A DNA stretch of 64,000 bases, from contig CM046882.1 in NCBI GenBank assembly GCA_025667525.1, forward strand, positions 218,782,592 to 218,846,591, given 5' to 3'. This stretch comes from Glebionis coronaria (Eukaryota > Streptophyta > Magnoliopsida > Asterales > Asteraceae). Each line of letters starts with the position of its first letter. The first letter of the stretch is position 1. The position numbers were made by a program, and so were the translations under genes. The notes under the pieces are model-generated. The model had not been told where the DNA came from. It saw only the letters and a program-made list of their open reading frames with translations, and ran no database searches. Of the stretch, positions 45,426 to 55,864 are shown piece after piece.

Positions 45426-48185
45426 AACCTGTCGGGTGGAGGAAATGGGAAATCGTTAAGAAAATCCTTGATAATCGAGAAGTCCTCATCATTGTCGAGG
45501 TCTTCATCACAAGTACGTGGAACATCGAATTCTTCCAACGTAAAACTAACACCTTCAAATGGAGTGAAGGTTGGTGTCGAGTTATCAAGGATGGGATCTA
45601 ACATAGTGGGATTGACACTATTTTCATCATCACCAAAACCTAAAACTTCTTGTGAAAATTCCTCGCAAACAACGTCGATCATATCAACGAGGTTTATGGT
45701 TGCAACAGAATAAACATGAGAAATTTGAGAATTTTGAGTTGCGTTTATAACAAGTTCCTCGTCGTTGAAACGTAAGGTGATCTTTCTAGCATGCACATCA
45801 ATCAAAGCCATAGACGTATCTAAAAATGAACGACCTAAAATGAGAGGAACTTGAGGATCTGTGGGAATATCGACAACGATAAAGTCTACCGGATAATAGA
45901 ACTTTCCCACTTTCACAAAAACGTCTTCCTCCAATCCACATGCGGGAATCGTGGAATGGTCAGCCAACTAGATAGACATTAGTGAAGGAGTAAGATTAGG
46001 AAGATTGAGAGACTTGAAGATTGCAAGTGGCATCAAGTTAATACTAGCACCAAGATCGGCCAAGGCATAACATTCTTCCATATCTTGGATTGCACAAGGA
46101 ATCAAGAATTTACCGGGATCATCGACTTTTTGAGGTATGCGGTTAAGATAAACCGATGAAAAACTAGACAATTGTTGCAATTTCTCCTTGTTGTTCAACA
46201 TACTCTTTAAGTTAGCGGCAAATCGAGGCATCATGACCAAAGCATCGACAAAACTCACATTAAAATGAACGTCACGAAACATTTTCATAAAAAGCTCAAA
46301 TTGATAATTGTCACGCTCTTGACGTTTCTCCTTTCTAAGTCTCGATGGATAGGGAAAAGCTGGTGTGGGTTGAGGCATAGGCATAGCCTTTGGAATCTCG
46401 AGTTCCAAATGTGGTAATCGGTCAACCGTAGGTGTGGCATGAGCGGTACTTCGTGGGATTGGGACATGCTCCTTTTTGACAACCACCTCGGGTTCTTCCT
46501 CAATTTCATCCTCCGTAGGAGCAATTGTTTGAGGAGTCGGTTCCTTAAGTGTCTTACCACTACGTGTGGTAATCACTTTCATCTCTCCCTTAGGGTTCGA
46601 TATGGTGTTACTAGGAAGACTACCCGAAGATGGTTTGCACATAATAGCCTCAAACATAGATGAAATTTTGTCCTCAAACATGGATTGCCTCCTCTCGGCC
46701 TTAATCATCTCTTGTTTTATTTCATGTTTCCCTTGTTCCATTTTTTGTTGGTTTTTTTGTAACATAGTTACATTCCCCTCCATTTGTTTGTATGGATTTT
46801 AAGCTCATTTGCTAACTCGTTTTTCAACTCCTTCTTCAAGTCATTCTTAAACTCGGATCTTAGGCTAATGATTTCTCTTTGAATGTTGTCAAACCTAGCA
46901 TCGTTTCCATTAGCGTATTCAACAAATTCATTTGGAAGATCTTTTAAAGTTTGCAAACCCTTGTTGTTGTTTTGAAAATCATTATTTTGATTTTTGTTTG
47001 AAACTTGATTATTAGCCCCTTGATTCCCATAGTTTCCTTTGTAATTGTTTTTGAAACCAACTTGATTGTTTCGATAGTTGTTGTTAGCATTTTGATTTGG
47101 AGCAAAACCCGGTGGAGTCAATTGATTAGAGCGGGTAACTTGACCGTTTAGGTTGTAGTTCCCGTGGCCGCGTAGGCACTCGAAGTGTTACCACCGTTGG
47201 TAATGCACTCGGAGAAATCATGACCTCCACCACAATACATACATGAAACCTCAACCGCTTTAGCCGTAGAGGGAGCACTTTGTTCTCCAACTTTGAATTC
47301 AATTAAAAGTCCTTTAAGCTTATCAAAGATTTTGTTTTCCAAGTTCGCCTCAATTTGGCAAGCATCGATGGTATTAGACAAGGAAGGTGAAGCCGAAGAC
47401 GAAGCCTTACGAACACTCGATGTGTTACGAGGAATATACACCTTAGATATATTCTCAATTATCAACAACGCTTCCTCAACCGTTTTACACAAAAAATTAC
47501 CACCCGCAGCGGCATTTAGATAATCCCTTTCATGATCATTAAGTCCATTATAAAACGTGTCGATTTGATGCAACTCGGAAAAACCGTGATGAGGACACTC
47601 ATGTAACATTTCCTTAAACCTATTCCAAGCCGTTGAAAAACTCTCATTAAATTCTTGTGAAAATTTTGAAATCTCGTTTTTCAAATGCGTAGTCTTAGAG
47701 GGCGGGAAAAATTGGTTCACAAACTTAGAAACGAGATCCTTCCACGTCAATATAGAATTTGGTGGCTCTTTCTCTAACAAAATTTTAGCGGGCCCCGCTA
47801 AGGAATACGGAAAAAGCATCATCTTAATCGAGTCATTAGCAACATCCTTAAATTTGTAAGTGGCGGCAAGACGATTGAATTGGCGGATATGGTTGTGCGG
47901 GTTGTCCTTTTCATCACCACGGAATTTGTTGTTTTGGATCATCGACAACAAACCCGTTTTTACTTCAAAATTCTCCGCAAGGATAGCGGGAATTACAATA
48001 GCCTCTCCATAACCCTCGGTGGGTGCTTGAAGAAACTCCATCATAGTTCGAGTCGCCATGGTTGGTTCTTCTCTTACGATAGGTTCGTCAATAGGAGACT
48101 CCTCACTAGAAAGATTAGGAGTAGGTGTTGACTCCTTTCGGTTTTTTCGTTTACGTGCACGTCTTGCTTGGTTGCGAGTTTGCAT
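45426..48185 (-). pseudogene. gag: Nested Athila gag and protease
   Basis: Start at MQTRNQARRARKRK (48185). Unlike the outer element the capsid core is complete: ILAENFEVKTGLLSMIQN, MMLFPYSLAGPAKILLEK, FNESFSTAWNRFKEMLHECPHHGF, NAAAGGNFLCKT. Zinc knuckle CMYCGGGHDFSEC. A frameshift near 47150 moves the frame to the Asn-rich segment (FAPNQNANNNYRNN), another near 46780 to the coiled coil and Pro-rich linker. Protease ALADLGASINLMP, a stop (GAG to TAG) after SLMSI at 45966-45968, then VPLILGRSFLDTS and an acidic tail to 45422. No env. Confidence 0.87.
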
Positions 48186-48913
48186 AAACGTCACGTACAA
48201 TGTGGGGACGAGCAAAGAAGATTCTTTTTGGTGTTTTGTATTTTTCCAATTTTTTGTGGTTTTTGATTGTTTTTAATTTTTTTGGATTTTTGTGATTGTA
48301 TTAAGTAGACAAAAATCTACAAATCTCCTCCTTAATCAAATCTCTTGATTAAAGAAGTCTCAAGGAATGAAAACGATCACGTGAAGTGAACGCCTTCGAT
48401 GACTTTAGAACGTTGGTGAAACACCAAAACGTTCAAGAGGGTTTAATCAAATGAAACCAAGAAAGTATATATGATACTTAATAATACTTTGGGCGGAAAA
48501 ACCCTCGATTAGCTTTCAATCTAAAAATACTCACAAGCAAGCGGGGAAACGAGGCGGTGCGAAGCACTTAAGAGCCTTTTTCCTTAGGGTATATTTTATA
48601 ATACCCGCCTTATACCCACCTTATAGTTTTTATTTTTCAAAATCGAGCTTCACGAAAGTATTTATCTATTTTTGCCTTTTCTTTCTTGTTTGAGATTCGA
48701 ATAAAATGATTGAGTAATGACCTCCGAATCAAGGTTGTGTTTTCACACTTTTGGAGTACTTGTGAATTTATTGTTCTACGTATACAATATAGTAATAGTA
48801 TTCACACAAAAAACGAAAAACCGATAATACGTATTAGTAGAGTGATACTAATACAATTAGCTATTATGGCTATATATAAAAACGACAATTTCCAAATCAA
48901 AACACAACACGCC
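48186..48913 (-). other. Nested Athila leader
   Basis: Non-coding counterpart of 30567-31298, including the same metric of short A-rich tracts before the gag ATG and the ggcgggtattataaaatatac block near 48590-48620. Confidence 0.65.
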
Positions 48914-48931
48914 TCCCCGGCAGCGGCGCCA
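48914..48931 (-). other. Primer binding site, tRNA-Asp type
   Basis: Minus strand TGGCGCCGCTGCCGGGGA, identical to the PBS at 30549-30566. Confidence 0.85.
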
Positions 48932-48934
48932 AAA

Positions 48935-51900
48935 TGATAGTTGTAAAATACGTCTTTTAGGAAAAAGAGCGTAATTAGGGTAAGTATGAACAAGTAGTTT
49001 AGGAAAACCACAACTTATGACCCAAAGTGGGGATCGTTCTCAAGGAGGCTTGTGTGTTGTGTAGAGAAATGATTAACTTTTGTGATTATATTGATGAGAA
49101 AAGAAAATAGAAAGGAGATTAGAAGAGAATGACGGCTACGATTGTGGATTACACTAAGAAGAAAAGTCGTACATGTAAAACCGTAAAAAGTGACAAAATT
49201 AAAAATTTACCCTAAAAGTTCCAAGAAAATTGCAATGAATCCTAAATAATGTAATTAGAGTTTACAAAAAATCAAAAATCACTCAAACCTTTTATTTAAT
49301 TAAATAATAATTTTTTTAATGCTAATTAAAACCCAAAAAATCAATTTAATTAACAAAAAGCCCAAAATGAGATTTTTTCCATTGTAAACCTCTAAAATGA
49401 CTTGACTAATTTTAAAACTATTTTTTAAAATTTTAAAATTAATTAAGACTATTTAAAAACAATTAAAAACTATTAAAACTTAAAATAATTCTAAAAATTA
49501 ATCTAATGATAATAAAATTATTCTAAAAATGTAAAATTCCTAACTTAATCTTTTTAACCTAAGAAAATTATAAAAACTTGAAAAATATAAATTTTAATTT
49601 TTAATAATAAAATAATAATGAAATAATATTAAAAATCCAAAATTTATTAAAAATTCTAAAAAAGTTGCAAACTAGCCTATTTTAACCTAATAAACACAGA
49701 AATGAAGTTGAAATTACAAAATACCCCTAATGGGCCTTGAAATGGGCCAAAAGTCCAAACAGACCCTTAATGGGCTCAAATAGGACCAATAAGAAAAATG
49801 TTGTCCAATTAAGCCCAAAATCTCCTATGTGACTCAAGATTTGATTTTAAGAACAAAACTCTGAAGGCCCAAAAGCTGAAAATGTGTTTAAGCTAGCTTA
49901 TTTCAAAGTAGCTTAGTCTTAATGGGCTTTTTGGCCCATTAAGCTATAAGCTGATGCCATAAGCTCAAATTAGACACACAAGCTTCTTTTGAGTTACTTA
50001 AGAGATCTGTAAAAAGAAATTTGAAATAAGCACAAGGAATAAGCCTGAATAAGCTAAAAGCTATCTTCACAAAACGACAAAATAGTCGTTTTCGAGTTCT
50101 AGGCCATCCCAAGAGTTGATTCAAGTTTCAAAAGCTTTTAAATGACTTAACTAAGCTTAATCAACAAAAAGTTTTTCAATAAGCACACTCAATAAGCTGA
50201 AATAAGAAGATAAACACTTAATTAAAAGTCAACTTTTTGAGTTTCTAGCAAAAAGTCAAAGCCAAGGTCTGATAAGCTCCAGATCAAATAAATGGGTCAA
50301 ATGATGAAGATCTATTACAAAAAGTAAGTTGTTGCAAGTCTGGATAAGCCAATATGGCTTATTAATAAACTGAATCAAAATTAACACTAGCAGGGGCTAG
50401 TTATGGGTGTTGAGTAGTGGGAACTTTTCCCACTGCTTGACTTTCTTGACTATTTGTCTTTCGTGACTTTTTGTTGGAATCAAGTTACAAACAAGGCACC
50501 CATGTGATCAGTGAATCACAAGGAGTCAGAAACAACAAATAAATCACAATCACAATCAGCCAATTAGCACAATTAATTCAATCAATCACCATACATCTCA
50601 CTGACATGAACATAAGCAGTTATGAACTTAATAAGCTGTTTAAGCAAAATTCAGCCAACCAAATTGCACTAAAAGCATAAACTAGCTATATTTAATTCAG
50701 ATGAACATAAATTAACAAGTTACATGCATTTGTTCAAGGCCTAAATCAAGGTTCAAGCACAAAAAGTTACTGATGAACACTAACAAGCAGTTATGAATAC
50801 TTTGCTGATATACTTGACCAACAAGCCAATTTCAAACACTCAAATCTTCAAATCAGGTTACACAAACTTTGATTTAACACCTTTTAACCCTAAACATGCA
50901 TATACTCTAAGTATTTCCAAAATTTTAGGTCAAAAACAGTCAAAACCAATGAGTTATGGCACAATCTTTAATTTGATGTTATAAGACTGAAAACTTGCAG
51001 AAACTAGCACACAACCAAGTGAATAGCAGATACAAAGCATAAACAACAACTTTCAACAACAAAATAACAAGCTATGATCTTTAACAGATAATCCCAAACA
51101 CCCATTATCTTTTTCAAATCAAATTTAAACAAGTATATGTGTATTCCAAGGTTACCCAAGCCCAATCAAACACATAAACAGATGTAATATGAAGTATTAA
51201 GCAAGATTAAGCCACAAATTTCACAAGAACACAAGCAATGCACCAAATAACCAAAAATCAAGATTTTAAGCAGATTGAAGGTAGAAAGGTTCAAACCTCA
51301 TGGATGTACATCCACACCCACGAATTTTGAGCTTATGTTCTAGCAAGAACAAGCACAAGCTTCCATAAACAACCTTGCTAAGATTCAACAAGGTTAAAGC
51401 ACAAAATTATCAAAAACAGAAAAAGAGAAAAACTTGATTAATGCAACCTTTGTTCCCCACACTTGATTATCCCTAAACTATAAGCTCACAAAACCTTGAT
51501 AAGCTCCTTATCAGGGTGTATAGATCACTTATAGCCCAAAAATTCCAAGGTTTGAACAAGACTTAGCAAAATATCAAGATTATAGGAAAATATGCAAACT
51601 TTTGCACACTCTTTTGAAAACAGGTTTTATGATTCAAGATTAGTTAACAATAGATAATAATAAGCAGGAATAAAGATTGGCACTTGGTCTTTCTTCACAA
51701 ATTTCAAACACACTTCATTAATATGAAAATGAGATTTACAGAATTGTGAACTAAGGAAAAATCAAGAGCAGGGCTCAAAGTGAAACCCTAATGCCATTAC
51801 ATAGGCTACAAACTATCTATTGAATGCATACAAACATAACCCTAAGCTTGATGAAGTCCCCAATGTTCCCTTTGAAAGTTTGAATATTTTGAGGATCATG

Positions 51901-53010
51901 TGACTAAATTTGGATGTATATGTGAGTTGGCAAAGGTGAATTGTGATCAAAGGCTCACAAAGAAGCTTAAGATGAAAGCTGAATGTGAGTGGTAGATTCC
52001 CTGGAATATTTTGGCATTTTCTTCAAAACCGTGTGAAAGAGGTTTATCATGTGACTTGTGTGTTGTTGAGGTGGCAGGTTTAAGGTTTGGGATATGATTA
52101 ACATCACCTTAATCACCATTCTGGAGAATATGGTGGGTTAATTTTTGCTAAAACACAAATACCCAATTTGTGTTCTTGGGATGAATAGTGGTGTTTGATC
52201 CGGTTTAGGATTTAAAAAGGTGTTAGGCGCCCTTATTTAAACTTAATTAAATAAGTTAAACCGGGTTTGTTAAGTTAGTTGTGAGTGGATGGTGAGGTGG
52301 CTGAATGGGGGATGGTGAATGGTGTAAAAGTGGTAGTTGGGCACGTGTCATCCCACTATTGGTTAAGGTAAGTTTGCTGTCTGCCATAAATAACCCCTCA
52401 TTTCTATTTCTCTTGTCACTTGCAAAAAAACAGCCCAAAATTTGTTTTCCTTTGTTAATGAAGTTTCCAACTTCACACTTTTGCCCCAAAAAGTTTTGTA
52501 AAGTGATTTCAGGGGTATTTCTTACCAATTCTTGATTCTTGAAGTGTTGTTTTGGCATTTTCTTCATTGATAATGTTCTTGACTTGTATTGTTGACTTCT
52601 TGGAAGACTGAATTTGACAAATCATGATTTATGAGGGACCATTTTTTCCATTTCTTCAAAGTGGAGGGCCTTTTTTGTAATTTTGACAAACTTTAGGGAC
52701 CAATCTTGTAATTATGAAGATACAAGGGTTTAAAGTGTCAATTCTTCAATATTGGAGGACCCTTCTTGCATAATTTTCAAATCTTCAAGGGTTTTTCTTG
52801 GAAAATCTTCATTAGGGCTTGGTTCAATGTGCGGCTTCGTTTCCCGTGTTCGTTTTTACATGTTCTTGTGATCTTTTGTCATTTTCTCAATATCCGTACC
52901 TAAAATACACAAGTAACAAACACAAGCATGTATTTGGCCATTTTCATGATATTTCATGCATTTAAAGCCCTTTTTGGACGATGAGACTATGTATAAAAGC
53001 AATCTCATCA
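48935..53010 (-). repeat. 5' LTR of the nested Athila element
   Basis: 4,076 bp pairing with 36574-40643. TG...CA ends, next to the PBS. The TATA region at 51794-51805 is mutated. 31-bp tandem block near 52510-52740. Confidence 0.9.
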
Positions 53011-53042
53011 CTGACCAAGTCACCTTCCCCAATGACAATTAG
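53011..53042 (+). pseudogene. pol: Displaced last codons of the outer Athila pol
   Basis: After the right LTR end, gac caa gtc acc ttc ccc aat gac aat tag (53013-53042) codes the final D-QVTFPNDN-stop of pol, matching HITFLNDN in the nested copy. It is separated from the rest of pol by 16.4 kb. Confidence 0.85.
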
Positions 53043-53416
53043 CATTGAGGGGATCAAGTCGAGCTCATGACTCGGTAATCAAAAACGAGGTGCCTCGTGG
53101 GGGAGATCACATGCTTATCTTTTTATGCTTTCTAATAAATAATGAGAGAATTTTTACCCTTCCAACTCGTTGTCTCGTGGTTGTTTATGATTGTGTTATC
53201 TAGATCATCATCATCACTACGATTGAAGACTCTCGTGTTCGTTTACGTGAGCCTCCATCGTTTGCTTGAAGAAGTTTTTTCACGAATCCATCACATATCC
53301 TTTATTGTTCTAACAATTATCTTTTAGCATAATTAATAAACGGCTTTAAATATATTGTTGATCACCCTTTCCATGCTAGATCCTAAGCATTCGACACTTC
53401 GTCTCTAGTATGGGGG
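53043..53416 (+). other. 3' non-coding internal region, outer Athila (first part)
   Basis: Starts 'cattgaggggatcaagtcgagctcatgactcgg', then the palindrome ACGAGGTGCCTCGT (53085-53098) followed by GGGGGAG. Ends at a PPT-like 'tctagtatggggg' where the TRIM copy joins. The small ORF 53142-53327 is not conserved. Confidence 0.65.
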
Positions 53417-53477
53417 TGCTACACCTTCAGTCTAGAGCCAAACGAGATCGATCTATCATCTCATTAGGACACAATCG

Positions 53478-53870
53478 AGTCCTACGCATTATCCTTGTGA
53501 TATGCCAGAACATCTGAGTGATACGATTCACAATGAAGATGGAAATCTTGCTTGAGCCAGCATCAAACAAGCTCATGGTAGGTAACTTGTGTCATTCTAC
53601 ACGAATCAAACTTGTGAAAACTAGAATGCAACTATGTTTGATTCTTAATTGATTCAAACTTGATTCCAGGTCTCTTCGCAAAATCCGTGTGATCTTGCCA
53701 GAACATTAAGAGTGACACTCTTTAGTGTTCACAATGACGAATGGAAATCCTTCCAGTGTCAAAATCAAACAGCACTACGGTAGGTGACTCGCAAGATTCT
53801 CTATGAATCAAGCTTGTGACAAACTGGAAAGCAACAATAGTGCGATTCTTTTAGAATCAAACTTGTTCCA
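53478..53870 (+). repeat. Two diverged 190-bp tandem blocks in the TRIM
   Basis: Each block contains, in order, 'tgtgat.t.ccagaacat', 'agtga.ac', 'cacaatga.gatggaaatc', 'catcaaacaag/cagcac', 'ggtaggt.act', 'gaatcaa.cttgtga' and a 'gattc...ttgattccagg' end. The same pair is present, reversed, in copy 1 (22190-22600), so the duplication predates both copies. Confidence 0.65.
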
Positions 53871-54489
53871 GGAAATCTAAATTGACGACTCTAATCAGAT
53901 GGATAATTGATCCTTATGATTCACTCTTTACATTCGCAGTCTGCTTTGAGACGGTCGAGTAAAGAGAACTGGCTACTACCGCCGGGAAACCCTGTCAAGG
54001 AGGTTCTTAATCGAATCTACCTGATCACAGGTATGGTATCTAATACCATAGAACGGTCTTCACCGACCGGAGGTAAAACGCTAGCGAGTTAGGATGAAAT
54101 GTTCAAAGCCATTTCGTCCGTGTCTATATATATGTTGATGCATATCAAGAAGGTGGCGTAGCTGTGTAACCGATGTCGATTCAGAAGTCACAAGAGCACA
54201 AGATGGCGATAATAAAGATACTTAAGAATGTAAGAATGTAATGGGTCATCTTGTCAAAAAAGCTCAAGATGAACACTATCAAGAATAGATTGAAGATCTC
54301 AAGCACTCTAAGTCAAAAGACAAAGGCTCAAGATAAAGATCACAAGGCATGAAGGAACAAAGCCGTTACAAACAAGATCAAGACCAAGATACAAGACCAA
54401 AGCAGGAAGATCTCCTCTATAAGAATGTATTCACTCAATCATCTTATGCTTTCTAATCTTTTTAAGATGACTGATACATTGGGGGAGAC

Positions 54490-54856
54490 TGTTAGCCCTA
54501 TATTATATATAGTCGAACAAGAATGTAATAGGTCATCTTAGTCGTTAAAGGTTTTGTATTGTAATAGGTTAGTCGGGAAAACCGGGCTTGAACTTTAAGC
54601 TAATATTGTATAAGTTAGGGGCGTAAGCCCAAGACAAAGTCAAGCCCGGCCCAAGGATAATAAACCCACAGCCCATATGCCAAGGGTATATAAACCCTCT
54701 TCCATGTGTGGAAGAGGGTGTTGGTTACCATTTTATTTCTCTCTCTAAAAGTGTTTAACCTTCCAAATTCTCTCTTGTTTCTCTCTCTACTTTTTTCTCT
54801 TTCTCTCTCCAAAATATCAACTAAATCTTGTGTTATGGATTGATATGGGAATAACA
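54490..54856 (+). repeat. LTR of TRIM copy 2
   Basis: TGTTAGCCC...GGGAATAACA, 367 bp. TATA box at 54687-54694 and hairpin at 54694-54719, then a CT-rich leader. The preceding PPT and following PBS are both present. Confidence 0.8.
54687..54719 (+). promoter_or_regulatory. TATA box and 11-bp hairpin, TRIM copy 2
   Basis: TATATAAA followed at once by ACCCTCTTCCA-TGTG-TGGAAGAGGGT, a perfect 11-bp stem. If transcription starts 25-30 bases after the TATA box, the 5' end of the RNA would fall at or just beyond the stem. Confidence 0.6.
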
Positions 54857-54858
54857 TT

Positions 54859-54870
54859 TGGTATCAGAGC
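54859..54870 (+). other. Primer binding site after the TRIM LTR
   Basis: TGGTATCAGAGC, a perfect iMet-type PBS, lies downstream of what would otherwise be a 3' LTR. Confidence 0.75.
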
Positions 54871-55852
54871 CAAGGCATAACTTATTGAAGCGGGATACGA
54901 AGATTGGTGAAGATCCAAAAAGGTCCTAACAATGCATGAGGAGCTCTATTTTGTTGCTAAAGATCTAAGATGATGTGAAGTATCATTATTCCTAAATCAA
55001 TATGAAGGATCGAGACACACGACGAAAAGAAATTACTCCCCTAAAGATCATGGAGAAAATCTATCCAAAAAGACCCTTACAAGGTATGAGGATAAATATA
55101 TCCAAGTCCTAAAAGGAGGCGGATCGTTGTATATCAATGTCCAAAATAAAGATTGAAGAAAAATGATGAAGTCGTGGTCCAAGTATGAATAATGTCTCAA
55201 AAACGTGAAGTGAAGAAATTCCAAAATATGAAGAGAAGACCATAATTTCAAGAACGTCTTCCCAAGATTTGAAGTATGAAGTACATGCCAAATATCGGTC
55301 CGAGAAAGGTCTTAAATCGTGAAACGAGTTATGCCAAGATATGAACTTAAGGAGATACACGAGAAGCCGTTTTAAAAGATTTTGTCCTTCAGCTAACTAT
55401 CGATTAAACCGTGCTACTTTACTTTCGGACTAATAAATACTCAAATAAGTCAATATGAATCAGTTGTGATCCATGAAAAATAGTTAAAAAATTCTAGAAA
55501 CCCATTTCCTTTCATAATAACTAGGATTGCAAGGAGAAAAAGTATTACACAATTTGGACGTATGAGTAGTGTTAGCATTGTGACTTGTACCAACAATGAT
55601 CTCGTTTTTGCACTTAGCATGTAATGTATGACAATCAAGGATGACAAAATTTACGCTATGGTACATTCACTTGTTTCTATTCATTGACCCTAAAAGTCAC
55701 ACACTTGATGAAAATCATACATTATGTCTTTACACATCTTCATAGTATTGTTGTATGTTTTTTTTTACATTTCAATAAAGGGTAATAAAATTGAATTTTG
55801 GTGATGCTTAGATACTTTATTCTAGCATTGCGTGAGGGCACGGCAATGGCTT
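54871..55852 (+). other. 3' non-coding internal region, outer Athila (second part)
   Basis: No ORF. Similar to 19375-20330 of the non-autonomous element (aaggcataa.ttattgaagcggga, gatcgagacacacgacgaaaag, ggaggcggatcgttgtatatca) and more weakly to 40657-41600 reversed. Confidence 0.7.
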
Positions 55853-55864
55853 AGTATGGGGGAG
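55853..55864 (+). other. Polypurine tract
   Basis: AGTATGGGGGAG directly before the 3' LTR start TGATGAGATGG. Confidence 0.8.

Larger units (their letters stand above)
36574..53010 (-). mobile_element. Nested Athila-type element, minus strand
   Basis: 16,437 bp. 5' LTR 48935-53010, PBS 48914-48931, gag-PR 45426-48185, pol 42475-45425, PPT 40644-40656, 3' LTR 36574-40643. Same family as its host element (coding regions very similar) but opposite orientation. Flanking pentamers are TCGAC (left) and CTGAC (right), a weak duplication; C-to-T change in each copy of a CCGAC site would explain both. Inserted nine codons before the pol stop of the host element. Confidence 0.88.
53417..54870 (+). mobile_element. 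TRIM-like element, copy 2, permuted (internal-PPT-LTR-PBS)
   Basis: Begins with internal sequence (gtgctacaccttcagtctagagcc), runs through the two about 190-bp repeats (53478-53668 and 53669-53870), the 'aaaccctgtcaaggaggttctt' block that is split by element 15142-22062 in copy 1, a PPT ATTGGGGGAGAC (54478-54489), one LTR (54490-54856), and then a complete PBS TGGTATCAGAGC (54859-54870). There is no left LTR. Outer Athila sequence resumes at 'aaggcataacttattg'. No ORF of note. Confidence 0.7.

Noticed and set aside
45422..45428. ATGA start-stop overlap suggesting translational coupling between gag-PR and RT in the nested Athila
   Set aside because: The outer copy reads through the same site in one frame, so this is a frameshift mutation.
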